Of a stretch of 64,000 nucleotides of DNA, positions 35,714 to 44,881 are shown piece after piece (within the stretch, counting starts at the first letter, position 1; each line of letters starts with the position of its first letter). The DNA lies in the NCBI GenBank assembly GCA_963777665.1, contig CAVZRJ010000003.1, positions 434,001 to 498,000 of the forward strand, written 5' to 3'. Made by a program: the position numbers and the translations under genes. This DNA comes from Bog-756 sp963777665. Lineage in GTDB: Bacteria; Actinomycetota; Acidimicrobiia; Acidimicrobiales; RAAP-2. The notes under the pieces were generated by a model. The model searched no databases. It was given only the letters and a program-made list of their open reading frames with translations, and was not told the origin of the DNA.

Positions 35714-36664
35714 AGCGGGCCCAGCTCCACCAGGCACCGCACCACCGGAGACGGCCGGCGCGGCAAGGTCGCCGAGTTCCTCCTGGCCGGGGCGCCCCGC
35801 GACCACCGTGTCGTCCTCGTCGACGTCGGGGAGCCCGCCATCGCCACCTCCGGGCGCGCTGCGCCACCGTCGCAGGGGTCCGATCCGCGAGGCCAACAGG
35901 ATCAGCCCGGCGAGCGCCAGCCCGATGCCGGCGAACTGGACCAGGAGGGAGCCGAGGTGGCCGTCCTCGCCCAGCCAGAGGTGTTCGTCGAGGAACCGCT
36001 CGATGCCCCAGAGCACCATGCCCACCCCGAGGACGATGCCTGCCGGGGGCAGCGCACCCGCGTCGCCGGCTCGCGAGCCCTGCGGTGCCTCGGACCGCAG
36101 CCACCGTTCGACCAGCAGCAGGATCCCGAAGATGGTGAAGTCCTCGATGGCCTGGAAGATCGGAACGGGCAGTCGCCGGCCGTTCTGGCCGGCGTAGTAC
36201 ATGCCGAACCACTGCGTGGTGGGATGTCCGCCCCCTGCGACCATCAACTGGGGACCGAGCAGTCGTCCCATCCCCCAGCAGGCCATGAGCACCGGGGCCA
36301 TGAGGTCGGCGAAGCGCAGGGTCGGCAGCTCCGGGCATCTCCTGCGCGGGCTCACGATGGCCACCGGCACTGCGAAGAGCAGCCCACCGAACGAGGAGAG
36401 CCCACCCTGCCAGATGGCGACGATCTGACCCGGGTGGGCCGCGTACGTCGAGTAGTTGGAGACGACGTGGAGGGCACGTGCACCCACGATCGCCGCCACC
36501 ACCACCCACAGGAACATGCCGGTGACCCACTGCGACGGGTAGCCGGACCGCCGCAGCCGGCGCTCGGTGTAGCGCAGCCCGAACCAGAAGGTCAGGGCCA
36601 GTCCGATCCCGTAGGTGTGCACCTCGAGGAACCAGATGTGGAAGGCGACGGGGATGGGTCTCAT
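35696..36664 (-). CDS. Lgt-like membrane protein (divergent prolipoprotein diacylglyceryl transferase)
   Basis: A 322-residue polytopic protein with the overall Lgt layout: IWFLEVHTYGIGLAL, GARALHVVSNY (Lgt signature region), WQGGLSSFGGLL and GMGRLLGPQLMVAGG. In canonical Lgt the third motif is GGMSFHGG, with an essential His; here Phe stands in that place. The GRxxNFxNGE region keeps Arg but lacks the Asn and Glu. It may therefore be a non-canonical or inactive paralogue, or act on another acceptor. The C-terminus is a charged tail. ATG at 36664 without a clear Shine-Dalgarno. It overlaps the 3' end of the mau-like operon by 18 bp, tail to tail. Confidence 0.75.
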   Translation of the reverse strand: MRPIPVAFHIWFLEVHTYGIGLALTFWFGLRYTERRLRRSGYPSQWVTGMFLWVVVAAIVGARALHVVSNYSTYAAHPGQIVAIWQGGLSSFGGLLFAVPVAIVSPRRRCPELPTLRFADLMAPVLMACWGMGRLLGPQLMVAGGGHPTTQWFGMYYAGQNGRRLPVPIFQAIEDFTIFGILLLVERWLRSEAPQGSRAGDAGALPPAGIVLGVGMVLWGIERFLDEHLWLGEDGHLGSLLVQFAGIGLALAGLILLASRIGPLRRWRSAPGGGDGGLPDVDEDDTVVAGRPGQEELGDLAAPAVSGGAVPGGAGPALSGGG

Positions 36665-36800
36665 GGAGGAGGTCCGCTGCGGCGGGAACCCGGGGTCCCG
36701 TGGGCGCAGGCGACGCCCCTCAGTATGCCCCAGGGCCCCGGTAGGGTGGCTTCGGCACGTCCGGGACGGCGTGCCGGGCGGTCACAGGGACGGGGACACG

Positions 36801-37610
36801 ATGGCAGATCTGTCGGGCAAGGTGGCGGTGGTGACCGGCGGGGCGTCGGGCATCGGGCTGGCCACGGCGATGCGGCTGGCCGGCGTCGGCGCCTCGGTGG
36901 CGGTCGTCGACCTCGACGGGGCGGCGGCCGAGCGGGCGGCGGCCGAGTTCGAGGGCCTCGCCCTGCAGGCCGACGTCGGCCGGTCCGACGAGTGGCCGGG
37001 CATCGTGGAGGCTGTCGTGCGGCGGTTCGGCGGCATCGACCTGGCCCACCTCAATGCCGGGGTGACCACCGGCGAGGGCGACATCACCAAGGTGACCGAC
37101 GGGATCTACCGCCGGGCCGTCGGCGTCAATGTGGACGGCGTCTTCTTCGGGATCCGTGCCCTGGTGCCGGCGCTCACCGAGCGGGGCGGGGGCGCCATCG
37201 TCGCCACCGCTTCGCTCGCCGGGCTGATCGGGTTCTCGCCCGATCCGGTCTACTGCCTCACCAAGCACGCGGTGATCGGCCTCGTGCGGTCACTCGGGCC
37301 ACAGCTCTCCGATCGTGGGATCACCTTCAACGCGGTCTGCCCGGGGATCGTGGACACCCCGCTCATCGACGACATGCGCGAGCTGCTCGAGGGCAGCGGG
37401 TTCCCGCTCATCGACGCGCAGGCGGTCTCCGAGGCGGTGGTCGAGCTGCTGGTCGGCGAGGAGACCGGCGAGGCGCTGGTCATCCAGGCCGGGAGGGAGG
37501 CCATCCCGTTCCGCTTCGCCCGCCCGCCGGGCCCGCGTGCCGGTGGCGTCGTCGGGCAGATGCCCCCACCGGGATTCGCCGCGCACGACCAGGGTCGGGG
37601 CGAGCGATGA
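36801..37610 (+). CDS. Short-chain dehydrogenase/reductase
   Basis: A 269-residue classical SDR from the ATG at 36801; the open frame extends to 36615 but lacks homology there. It has the cofactor motif TGGASGIGLATA, an Asp after beta-2 (VVDLDG) suggesting NAD preference, NAG in LAHLNAGVTTG, and the catalytic Ser and YCLTK. The substrate is unknown. The C-terminal extension (RPPGPRAGGVVGQMPPPG) is disordered-looking. Confidence 0.87.
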   Translation: MADLSGKVAVVTGGASGIGLATAMRLAGVGASVAVVDLDGAAAERAAAEFEGLALQADVGRSDEWPGIVEAVVRRFGGIDLAHLNAGVTTGEGDITKVTDGIYRRAVGVNVDGVFFGIRALVPALTERGGGAIVATASLAGLIGFSPDPVYCLTKHAVIGLVRSLGPQLSDRGITFNAVCPGIVDTPLIDDMRELLEGSGFPLIDAQAVSEAVVELLVGEETGEALVIQAGREAIPFRFARPPGPRAGGVVGQMPPPGFAAHDQGRGER

Positions 37611-37622
37611 GGTGAGAGCGGC

Positions 37623-38847
37623 TCAGCCCACCCGGCCGACGCCGGCGAACCCCCCACCCGTGCGGACGCCGGTGATCCAGACCGACGCCCCGGTGTAGGG
37701 CGCCTCGATCATCGAACCGCCGCCGACGTACATGGCCACGTGCTCCGACCCGCCGGGACCGTAGAAGAGGAGGTCGCCCGGCTGGATGTCGGCCAGCGGG
37801 ATGTGCGTCGTGGCGTCGTACTGGCCGCCCGAGTAGTGCGGAAGGCCGATCCCGACCTGTGCGTAGGCCCACTCGACGAGCCCAGAGCAGTCGAAGCCGG
37901 CCGGGGTGTCCCCGCCCCAGACGTAGGGGACCCCGATTTCGCGCTCGGCGGCCTGCACGGCCCCGAGCGCGCCCGCTGCGAGCGGCGGCGGTGGTGCCGT
38001 CGGGGCGGCGGCCCCACCCGAGCCCGATCCGGAGGAGCCCGAGGTGGATCCGCCGGAGTTCTGCGGGGCCTGTGCCGCCGCGGCGGCCTGTGCGGCCTGA
38101 GCCGCCTGCACCTTCTGGTTGAACGCTGCGGCCGCTGCGGCCTGGGCGGCTGCCGCAGCAGCGGCCTGCTGCTGGGCGACCAGCTGCTGGATGTTGGCGT
38201 TGACCCCTGCCAGCGTCTGGCGATCCTGGGCGGCCAACGCGGCTCGCCTGGTTCTCCGAACCCGAGAGTGCGTTCCGGGTGTCGGTGGCCTGCGTCTGCT
38301 GCTGCACGAGCGAGGTCTGCGTCGACTGCAGCTGGGCCTGTGCCGTGTGCAGTCGATCGATGGTCGTGGTCACGTCGCCGGTGGCGATGGACGAGTACTC
38401 GGAGCGGATGCTGTTGGCGTTCATGTTGGAGGTGAACAGCTGGGTCGTGGTGCTGCTGGTGCCACTGCTGGTGTAGTCGCTGATCGCCTCGGTCTGCAGT
38501 TGCGACGTGTCCTTGGCGACCGTCTGCTCATCCTTGGCCATCTGCGCCCGTGTGGCCGAGATCTGGCCCTGCAGCTGTGAGAGCCGGTAGTCGGCCGCGT
38601 TGACCTGAGCGGTGAGCGTCTGGATCTGGCCCTCGGTCGCCTGGATCCTGGCCGTGATGGCGGCGGCCTGGGCCCTCGCGTTGGAAATCTGGTCCGCAGT
38701 GGCAGGCGCGGTCGTCGAAATCACGGCGGCACCAGTCACCAATGAAGTGGCCAGTGCGAGTACCACAAATACCCGTCTGGGGGGCGTATTGCGTACGGTT
38801 GGGCAGGCACCTGGCTCGGACGTCGAGTACCGCTCGGCGTGAGTCAT
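37623..38847 (-). CDS. NlpC/P60 peptidoglycan hydrolase (RipA-like), frameshifted in this sequence
   Basis: A secreted cell-wall hydrolase read in two frames. The first (38847 down to about 38240) has a signal peptide (VFVVLALATSLVTGAAVISTTAPATA) and a coiled coil typical of RipA-type proteins (QISNARAQAAAITARIQATE). The second (about 38240 to 37623) continues the coiled coil (AAQDRQTLAGVNANIQQLVA), an Ala/Ser/Gly linker and the NlpC/P60 domain, with Cys in GFDCSGLVEWAY and His in GSEHVAMYVGG. Dropping one C near 38245 restores a smooth join (ENQASALAAQ). The enzyme would cleave the D-Glu/diaminopimelate peptide bond at division. The start 38847 (MTHAERY) has AAGGA upstream. Sequencing error is more likely than a pseudogene. 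Confidence 0.82.
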
Positions 38848-39030
38848 ATGGAGGTCCTTTCTAGTCCACAGGACCCGGGCCCACAAGCACCGGCCCGCCG
38901 ATAGTGCTGTTGAGCTGGTCGTTCATCCGGCGAGAACGGTCCCGAACCGCGCGCAGGAGGGCGGTTGCGCGCGGCTGCACCGGCTCCTCGGGCGGGCTCG
39001 CCGGACCCCCACCGGGTAGGGTCGGCGGGT

Positions 39031-39723
39031 ATGGGTGAACTGGTCGGATTTCCGGAAAATGGAAACACCGGTCATGGCTATATCGCCGTGCCCGACGGAG
39101 GCGCTGAGGGGAGCTCCGGCGTCCTCGTGATCCAGGAGTGGTGGGGACTCGTCGACCAGATCCGCCACACCTGCGATCGGTTCGCGCAAGCCGGGTTCAC
39201 CGCTCTTGCACCCGACCTCTATCACGGGACCGCGGTGCCGCTCACCGAACCCGACGAGGCGGCCTCCCAGATGATGGCCCTCTCGATGGAGAGCGCGGCG
39301 CGCGATCTGAGCGGTGCCGTCGACGAGCTGGCGCGCCGGACCGGTCGCCCCGGGGTCGGGGTGGTCGGCTTCTGCATGGGGGGCGGTCTCGCGCTGGTGC
39401 TGGCCTCCCAGCGCCCGGACGCCGTCCGGGCCGTCGTCCCGGCCTACGGGGTCATCCCCTGGCCCGACGCGCGGCCCGACTACGGCGCGCTCCACGCGGC
39501 GGTGCTCATCCACGCGGCGGAGCTCGACGGCTCGTTCCCGCCCGATACCGCGCACGCGCTCGAGACGGAGCTCGTCGGATTGGGGAAGGAGGCGTCGTTG
39601 CACGTCTACCCGGGAGTCGACCATGCCTTCTTCAACGAGGACCGCCCCGAGGTCTACGACCGGGCATCGGCCGAGCTGCTCTGGGAGCGCACCGTGGCCT
39701 TCCTGCGCGAGCAGCTGCGCTGA
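39031..39723 (+). CDS. Dienelactone hydrolase family protein
   Basis: A 230-residue alpha/beta-hydrolase from the ATG at 39031. It has the DLH-type Cys nucleophile (GFCMGGGLAL), the N-terminal IQEWWGLVDQIR with the conserved Glu that interacts with the nucleophile, and the catalytic His in GVDHAFFNEDRP; the Asp lies near LIHAAELDGSFPP. This is the full Cys-Asp-His set of dienelactone hydrolases. No signal peptide, so it is cytoplasmic. The next gene starts 6 bp after its stop. The substrate may be any small lactone or ester. Confidence 0.87.
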   Translation: MGELVGFPENGNTGHGYIAVPDGGAEGSSGVLVIQEWWGLVDQIRHTCDRFAQAGFTALAPDLYHGTAVPLTEPDEAASQMMALSMESAARDLSGAVDELARRTGRPGVGVVGFCMGGGLALVLASQRPDAVRAVVPAYGVIPWPDARPDYGALHAAVLIHAAELDGSFPPDTAHALETELVGLGKEASLHVYPGVDHAFFNEDRPEVYDRASAELLWERTVAFLREQLR

Positions 39724-39729
39724 CCCCCG

Positions 39730-40989
39730 GTGGGCGGGACCGCGCTGGTCGATGACTACCTGACGCTCGGGCTGCGCCTGGGCCGCCACATCGACGGCCT
39801 GGTCGACGCCTACTACGGGCCGCCTGGGCCGGCTGCCCTCGTCGGGTCCGAGCCTGTCCTGCCGCCGGCCCGGCTGGTGGCCGACGCGCGATCCCTGTTG
39901 GCGGCCATCACCGCCGGCGATCCCCTGGATGCCGGATCGCCCACGGACGGGCCGGCGGACTCGGCAGCGCCCGCCCGCCGTCACTGGCTGTCCGCCCAGG
40001 TGGTCGGCCTGTTGACCACCGCCCGGAAGCTGGCGGGTGAGCCCATCGCCTATGCCGACGAGGTCGAGGCCTGCTACGGGGTGCGACCCTCCCGGGTCGA
40101 CGAGGAGGTCCTCTCCGGCGCCCACCGCCGCCTGGACGAAGCGCTCCCCGGAACCGGGCCGCTCGCCGAGCGCCTGGTGGCCTGGCGCGAGTCCCATGCC
40201 GTCCCCGTCGAGCGGTTGCTGGCTGCCGTGGACTCACTGGCCGAAGACCTGCGCGAGCGCACCCGACGCCTGTTCGGGCTGCCCGACGGCGAGCACGTCG
40301 AATTCGAGTTGGTCTCGGACGAGCCGTGGGCCGGATTCAACTACTACCTCGGAGAGCTCCAGAGCCGGGTGGCCATCAACACCGACCTGCCCGTCCTGTC
40401 CATCGGGCTCGCCCACCTCGTGGCCCACGAGTCCTATCCCGGCCACCACACCGAGCACACCCGCAAGGAGGTGGGCCTGGTCCGCCGGCGACGCTGCTGG
40501 GAGGAGTCGATCTTCCTGGTCGGCACGCCCCAGTGCCTGCTGGCCGAAGGCCTCGCCGACCTCGGGCTCGAGGTCGTGCTGGGTCGCCGCCCGGAACAGG
40601 AGGTCGCCTCCCACCTCGAACCGCTCGGCATCAGGTACGACGCCGAGGTTGTCGCCGCGGTGGCCGACGCGGGAGAGGCGCTCGGGGCGGTGCGCCAGAA
40701 CGCGGCCTTCCGCCTGCACGAGGACGGCGCGGACCCGGACACGGTGGTCGACGAAATGGCCCGTTGGGGTCTGCTGCAGCGGGACCGGGCCTCCAAGGCG
40801 GTCGAGTTCCTCACCCACCCGACCTGGCGGGCGTACCTCACCTGCTACGTGGAGGGGCTGCCCCTCTGCCGGGCCTTCGTCGGCGGCGATCCCGGACGGT
40901 TCGAACGCCTGCTCTCCGAACAGCTCACCCCGGAGGACCTCCTCGATCAGATCGCCCGGGACGGGCGGCCCGCCCCGACCCCGGTCTGA
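39730..40989 (+). CDS. DUF885-like putative metallopeptidase
   Basis: A 419-residue protein from the GTG at 39730, probably co-transcribed with the dienelactone hydrolase. The key motif is HLVAHESYPGHHTEH at about residue 235, matching the HExxPGHH zinc-type site of DUF885 proteins, with an acidic helix (LLAEGLADLGLE) that may give a third ligand. The N-terminus LGLRLGRHIDGLVDAYYGP looks conserved. No signal peptide, so cytoplasmic. Peptidase activity is inferred from the motif only. Confidence 0.7.
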   Translation: MGGTALVDDYLTLGLRLGRHIDGLVDAYYGPPGPAALVGSEPVLPPARLVADARSLLAAITAGDPLDAGSPTDGPADSAAPARRHWLSAQVVGLLTTARKLAGEPIAYADEVEACYGVRPSRVDEEVLSGAHRRLDEALPGTGPLAERLVAWRESHAVPVERLLAAVDSLAEDLRERTRRLFGLPDGEHVEFELVSDEPWAGFNYYLGELQSRVAINTDLPVLSIGLAHLVAHESYPGHHTEHTRKEVGLVRRRRCWEESIFLVGTPQCLLAEGLADLGLEVVLGRRPEQEVASHLEPLGIRYDAEVVAAVADAGEALGAVRQNAAFRLHEDGADPDTVVDEMARWGLLQRDRASKAVEFLTHPTWRAYLTCYVEGLPLCRAFVGGDPGRFERLLSEQLTPEDLLDQIARDGRPAPTPV

Positions 40990-41063
40990 GCCCGGGTCAC
41001 CCCGGCCGCTCCCACCCCTCGACCGGTTTGGCCGGCCGCGACCGGGGTCGTACCATCGGTGGC

Positions 41064-42002
41064 ATGTCCGAACGCTCACGTACCCTGCCCCGCCGCTCCT
41101 GCATGTCGTCCCCCGGCTCCAACGAGCGCTTCCTGGCCAAGGCGCCGACGGTCCCGGCCGACATGAGCTTCCTCGACCTCGAGGACTCGGTCGCCCCGCT
41201 CGAGAAAGAGGCGGCCCGGGCCAAGGTGGCCGACGCGATCAAGAACCTCTCCTGGGATGACCGGGTCCTCTGCGTCCGGGTCAACGCATGGGACACCGAG
41301 TGGACCTACGGCGACGTGATCGAGGTCGTCTCGAACGCCGGAGAGCGCCTCGACGAGCTGATGCTCCCGAAGGTGCAGTCGGCGGCCGAGGTGGTCGCCC
41401 TCGACCTCCTCCTCTCACAGGTCGAGAAACGGTGCGGCCTTCGGACCGGCCACATCGGGATCGAGGCCCAGATCGAGACCACCCGCGGACTCATCAACGT
41501 CGAGGAGATCTGCGCCGCATCCCCGCGCCTCGAAACGATCATCTTCGGTCCGGCCGACTTCGCCGCCTCGATGGAGATGCCGGTGCTCACCGGGGGCGTG
41601 GCCATCCCCGAGTACCCCGGCGACCATTTCAACTACGTCTTCTCGAAGATCCTGATGGCCGGTCGGGCCAACAACCTCCAGGTCATCGACGGCCCGTTCC
41701 TCAAGGTCCGCGAGCTCGACAGCCTCCGCGAGTTCTCCCAGCGCACCCGGGTCCTCGGCTACGACGGCAAATGGGCACTCACCCCTGACCAGGTCGGTGT
41801 GCTCAACGAGGTCTACTCGCCGACCCAGGAGCAATTCGACCGGGCCTGGCGCATCCTCGACGCCTATCGGAAGGCCACCGAGGACGACCGGTCGGGCGCG
41901 GTCATGTTCGGCGACGAGATGATCGATGAGGCCTCGCGCAAAATGGCCCTCAAGTTCGTCAGCCGCGGCGAGCGGGCAGGGTTGGTGCGGTCGCCGGACT
42001 GA
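41064..42002 (+). CDS. mcl: L-malyl-CoA/beta-methylmalyl-CoA lyase (Mcl, HpcH/CitE family)
   Basis: A 312-residue member of the HpcH/CitE family from the ATG at 41064. Motifs are SPGSNERFLAKAPTVPAD, DLEDSVAPLEKE, the metal-binding Glu in EAQIETTRGL, and FGPADFAASM. It would cleave beta-methylmalyl-CoA to propionyl-CoA and glyoxylate, and malyl-CoA to acetyl-CoA and glyoxylate, in the ethylmalonyl-CoA pathway. A citE-type lyase in another route is the alternative. A methylsuccinyl-CoA-dehydrogenase-like gene and a mesaconyl-CoA-hydratase-like gene within 3 kb support the Mcl assignment. Confidence 0.83.
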   Translation: MSERSRTLPRRSCMSSPGSNERFLAKAPTVPADMSFLDLEDSVAPLEKEAARAKVADAIKNLSWDDRVLCVRVNAWDTEWTYGDVIEVVSNAGERLDELMLPKVQSAAEVVALDLLLSQVEKRCGLRTGHIGIEAQIETTRGLINVEEICAASPRLETIIFGPADFAASMEMPVLTGGVAIPEYPGDHFNYVFSKILMAGRANNLQVIDGPFLKVRELDSLREFSQRTRVLGYDGKWALTPDQVGVLNEVYSPTQEQFDRAWRILDAYRKATEDDRSGAVMFGDEMIDEASRKMALKFVSRGERAGLVRSPD

Positions 42003-42036
42003 TCCCCGCGTCTGTCCCGGAGACGGGTCGGACCCG

Positions 42037-43662
42037 TCAGGACCCTGCGGCGGCCAGCAGACGACGCGAGATGACCTTGAGGGCGAGGGTCTCGTCGGCA
42101 CCCTCGAAGATGGAGAGAACCCGCGCGTCGACGAAGTAGCGGCTCACCGCGAACTCCTCCGCGTAGCCCATGCCCCCGTGGATCTGGAGCGCCTCCCTGG
42201 TGACCCACTCCGCGGCCCGGCAGACGTAGGCCTTGACCATGGACGCCTCGAGGGTGCCCTCGCCCTTGGACATCAAGCGCGCCACCTCGTAGGAGAACTG
42301 TCGCGCGGCCTGGATGAGCACCGCCATCCTGGCCAGCTTGGCCCGGGTCAGCTGGTAGTCGAGGATGGGCGACCCGAAGACGACCCGGTTCGACGCGTAG
42401 TCGAGCGCGGCCTCATAGGCGGCCTGCATGACCCCGATGGCCCGGGCAGCTGTCTGGAGCCGGCCGTTCTCGAAGCCCTGCATCTGCAGATAGAAGCCCT
42501 TGCCCAGGCCCCCGTGCCCGCCGACCAGGTTTGCGTCGGGTACGAACCAGTGATCGAAGGCGACCTCGTAGGAGTGCATCCCGCGGTAGCCGAGGGTGTC
42601 GATGGGCCTGCCCTCCATCCGCCCGGTCGAGTCGGGAGGGCGGCCGTCCGCTCCGGGGTCCTGGAGGAAGACGAAACCGTGGCCGTCGGCCTGTGGCTTC
42701 TCCACCAGGAACAGGGAGAGGCCGCGATGGGCCTTGGTCCGGTCCGGATCTGTCCGGGCCAACAGCATGAGGACGTCGGCCCGGGCGGCGAATGTGCACC
42801 ACGTCTTGACCCCGTTGATGAGCCAGCCCCCGGGAGCGGCGACTGCGCTGGTCACCACACTGGCAACGTCCGAGCCGTAGTCGGGCTCGGTCACAGCTAC
42901 CGCACCCATGACCTCGGCGGTAGCCAGCCGGGGCAGCCAGGACTGCTTCTGCTCCTCCGTGCCGCCATGGACGAGCGCGCGGGTGAGGATCTCGGGACGG
43001 GTGATCAACGAGCCGCCGGCGCCGAGCGATCCCCATGAGAGCTCTTCGGTGGCGACCACCATGCCCATGTAGTCGGCCTCGCCGCCGGTCGCGTAACCGC
43101 CGTACTCCTCGGGAACCGACATCCCGAACCCGCCCATCTCGGCCATCCCCGAGATGATCTCCTCGGGGATGTCGGTGTTGGCCCGGTGGATGTGCTCCGC
43201 CCGGGGCCTGATCTGCTCCTCGGCGAACCGGTGGAAGGTGTCGCGCACCAGCTCGAAGTCGGGGTCGAGGTGGCGTGGGCCCTCGGTCTCGGCCAGGGAG
43301 GCCAGGAATTCCGGGGCGCGGAACCTGGCCATGAACGCCTCGGCCGGGGCGGACCAGTCGGTGGCCACCCCCCACTCGGCGGTCCGGCCGGCCGTCCGGG
43401 CGGCCAGGTCGGCGAGGGCGTCGGCGGCGAAGGCACAGGCGATCCGGGCCTCGGTGTCGCCGTGGGCGCCGTATGCGAGCACCGCCTCGGCCGTGCGCAC
43501 TGCTGCGGCCGCATGGGCGACGTCGTAGGCGAGGACCTGGGCCCGGTCGGGACCCCCACCGGCAGCCATGGCCGCGATCCCGGCGGCGACGACGGACTTG
43601 GCCACGGCCACCGCCCCGACGGCTCCCTGCAGGTCGGCCCGGGGCGGCGCGTCGGTGCTCAC
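42037..43662 (-). CDS. mcd: (2S)-Methylsuccinyl-CoA dehydrogenase-like acyl-CoA dehydrogenase
   Basis: A 541-residue flavoenzyme, much longer than ordinary acyl-CoA dehydrogenases (about 380). The extra 150-residue helical N-terminus (AVAKSVVAAGIAAMAA...) is characteristic of Mcd of the ethylmalonyl-CoA pathway. The core has VTEPDYGSDVASV, KTWCTFAARAD, the FAD-binding GRLQTAARAIGVMQ region, QIHGGMGYAEEF and the C-terminal IFEGADETLALKVI. It would oxidise methylsuccinyl-CoA to mesaconyl-CoA. GTG start at 43662. Convergent with mcl. Confidence 0.82.
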   Translation of the reverse strand: MSTDAPPRADLQGAVGAVAVAKSVVAAGIAAMAAGGGPDRAQVLAYDVAHAAAAVRTAEAVLAYGAHGDTEARIACAFAADALADLAARTAGRTAEWGVATDWSAPAEAFMARFRAPEFLASLAETEGPRHLDPDFELVRDTFHRFAEEQIRPRAEHIHRANTDIPEEIISGMAEMGGFGMSVPEEYGGYATGGEADYMGMVVATEELSWGSLGAGGSLITRPEILTRALVHGGTEEQKQSWLPRLATAEVMGAVAVTEPDYGSDVASVVTSAVAAPGGWLINGVKTWCTFAARADVLMLLARTDPDRTKAHRGLSLFLVEKPQADGHGFVFLQDPGADGRPPDSTGRMEGRPIDTLGYRGMHSYEVAFDHWFVPDANLVGGHGGLGKGFYLQMQGFENGRLQTAARAIGVMQAAYEAALDYASNRVVFGSPILDYQLTRAKLARMAVLIQAARQFSYEVARLMSKGEGTLEASMVKAYVCRAAEWVTREALQIHGGMGYAEEFAVSRYFVDARVLSIFEGADETLALKVISRRLLAAAGS

Positions 43663-43683
43663 GGGCCCAAGGTTACCGACCGC

Positions 43684-44334
43684 TCAGCCCACCGGGCGCT
43701 GGGCCACGACTGTCACCAGGGGCGGGAGCACGACCGGATCGTCCCCCGGGTCGACCTCGGTGAGCAGCGTGAGGTACTCGGCCACCGGTCCGGGACCGGC
43801 GCCGGCCGGTGCCTCCGCCCAGGCGTCCACGATGACCAGCCCGGCGTCTCGGGCGAGGGCCGGGAGCAGGGCCCCGATATCGGGATGGCGGGCATCGGGC
43901 ATCGAGAACGGGAGCCCGGCCACCCGTCCCGCCGAGGTCACCGGTTCCTGGGCTACGACCCACCCACCGGGACGTACCGCGCGTGCCATGCGGTCGAGGA
44001 CCACGACCGGATCCACCACGTGGAGGAGGAGGAACCGGCAGAAGGCCAGATCGACCGCCTCGGGCAGCCGGAGGTCCTCGCCGGCCTGGGTCACCGCCAG
44101 CACCTGGCTGTGCGCGGACGCGGCCTCGGCCACCTCGTCCCGGGTCTCGGGGTCGCTGTCGACCGCGTAGACCCGACCGTCCCGGCCGACGATCTCGGCG
44201 AGGGCGATGGTCACGTCTCCGCCTCCGGCGCCGACGTCGACGCAGACCCAGCCCGGGCCGATGCCCAACCGCTCGAGCGCGGTGGCCAGTGGTCGCCGGT
44301 AGACGTCGTCCCGAAGGCCTCGGAGCTCCATCAC
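43684..44334 (-). CDS. SAM-dependent methyltransferase
   Basis: A 216-residue class I methyltransferase: motif I VDVGAGGGDVTIALAE, acidic VYAVDSDPETRDE, and motif III region VRPGGWVVAQEP. GTG at 44334 or ATG at 44331 starts it. It lies 21 bp upstream of the mcd gene in the same direction, so possibly co-transcribed. The substrate cannot be told; the MMELRGL start and length suggest a small-molecule UbiE/COQ5-like enzyme. Confidence 0.8.
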   Translation of the reverse strand: MMELRGLRDDVYRRPLATALERLGIGPGWVCVDVGAGGGDVTIALAEIVGRDGRVYAVDSDPETRDEVAEAASAHSQVLAVTQAGEDLRLPEAVDLAFCRFLLLHVVDPVVVLDRMARAVRPGGWVVAQEPVTSAGRVAGLPFSMPDARHPDIGALLPALARDAGLVIVDAWAEAPAGAGPGPVAEYLTLLTEVDPGDDPVVLPPLVTVVAQRPVG

Positions 44335-44380
44335 GCCACGTTACCGGCGGTTCCCGCCCGACCCGGTAGCCTCCCCTTCC

Positions 44381-44812
44381 GTGAAAGTGACCATGATGCT
44401 GTGCGACTCCGCACAGGTTGCCGACGGAAAGCTCTATGTCCTCGGAGGCGGCTGGAGTATGACCGGTCCCGATCCGGTCCCCTCGGCGATCGCCCTCAAG
44501 ATCGACGTCGGGTGGCATGAGGCCGAGGCCGCGCACCACTGGGAGCTCTACCTCGAGGACGCCGACGGAGGCCCGGTGCTGGTCGACACGCCGGACGGTG
44601 AACACCCCGTCGAGGTCCGCGGCGAGTTCACCGTGGGCCGTCCCCCCGGTATCCCCGAAGGCTCGCCCATCGACGTCGCGCTCGCGGTCAACCTCGGCCC
44701 GTTGCCCCTGGTGCCGGGCACCCGCTACACCTGGCGGATGGCCATCGACGGCGAGAGCCACCCCGACTGGGTCCTCTCCTTCACCACCCGGCCCGCTCCA
44801 CCTGCGGGCTGA
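44381..44812 (+). CDS. Conserved hypothetical protein (DUF6941-like)
   Basis: A 143-residue protein starting (GTG) VKVTMMLCDSAQVADGKLYV then LGGGWSMTGPDP. This all-beta protein type is widespread in actinobacteria without known function and sometimes found near phage genes, though none are here. It has no signal peptide. The C-terminal GTRYTWRMAIDGESHPDW suggests a beta-sandwich. It is divergent from the methyltransferase and 69 bp upstream of the MaoC-like hydratase. Confidence 0.75.
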   Translation: MKVTMMLCDSAQVADGKLYVLGGGWSMTGPDPVPSAIALKIDVGWHEAEAAHHWELYLEDADGGPVLVDTPDGEHPVEVRGEFTVGRPPGIPEGSPIDVALAVNLGPLPLVPGTRYTWRMAIDGESHPDWVLSFTTRPAPPAG

Positions 44813-44881
44813 GGCCGCCGCCGTCGTGGGGTCCCGCAGGCCGTTGGACGACCGGGCCGCCGGCGTACTACACCAGCGGGC

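Noticed and set aside
38848..39030. Cyclic di-AMP (ydaO) riboswitch upstream of the NlpC/P60 gene
   Set aside because: Such riboswitches are common before actinobacterial cell-wall hydrolases, but the conserved core elements were not found in this 180-bp leader.
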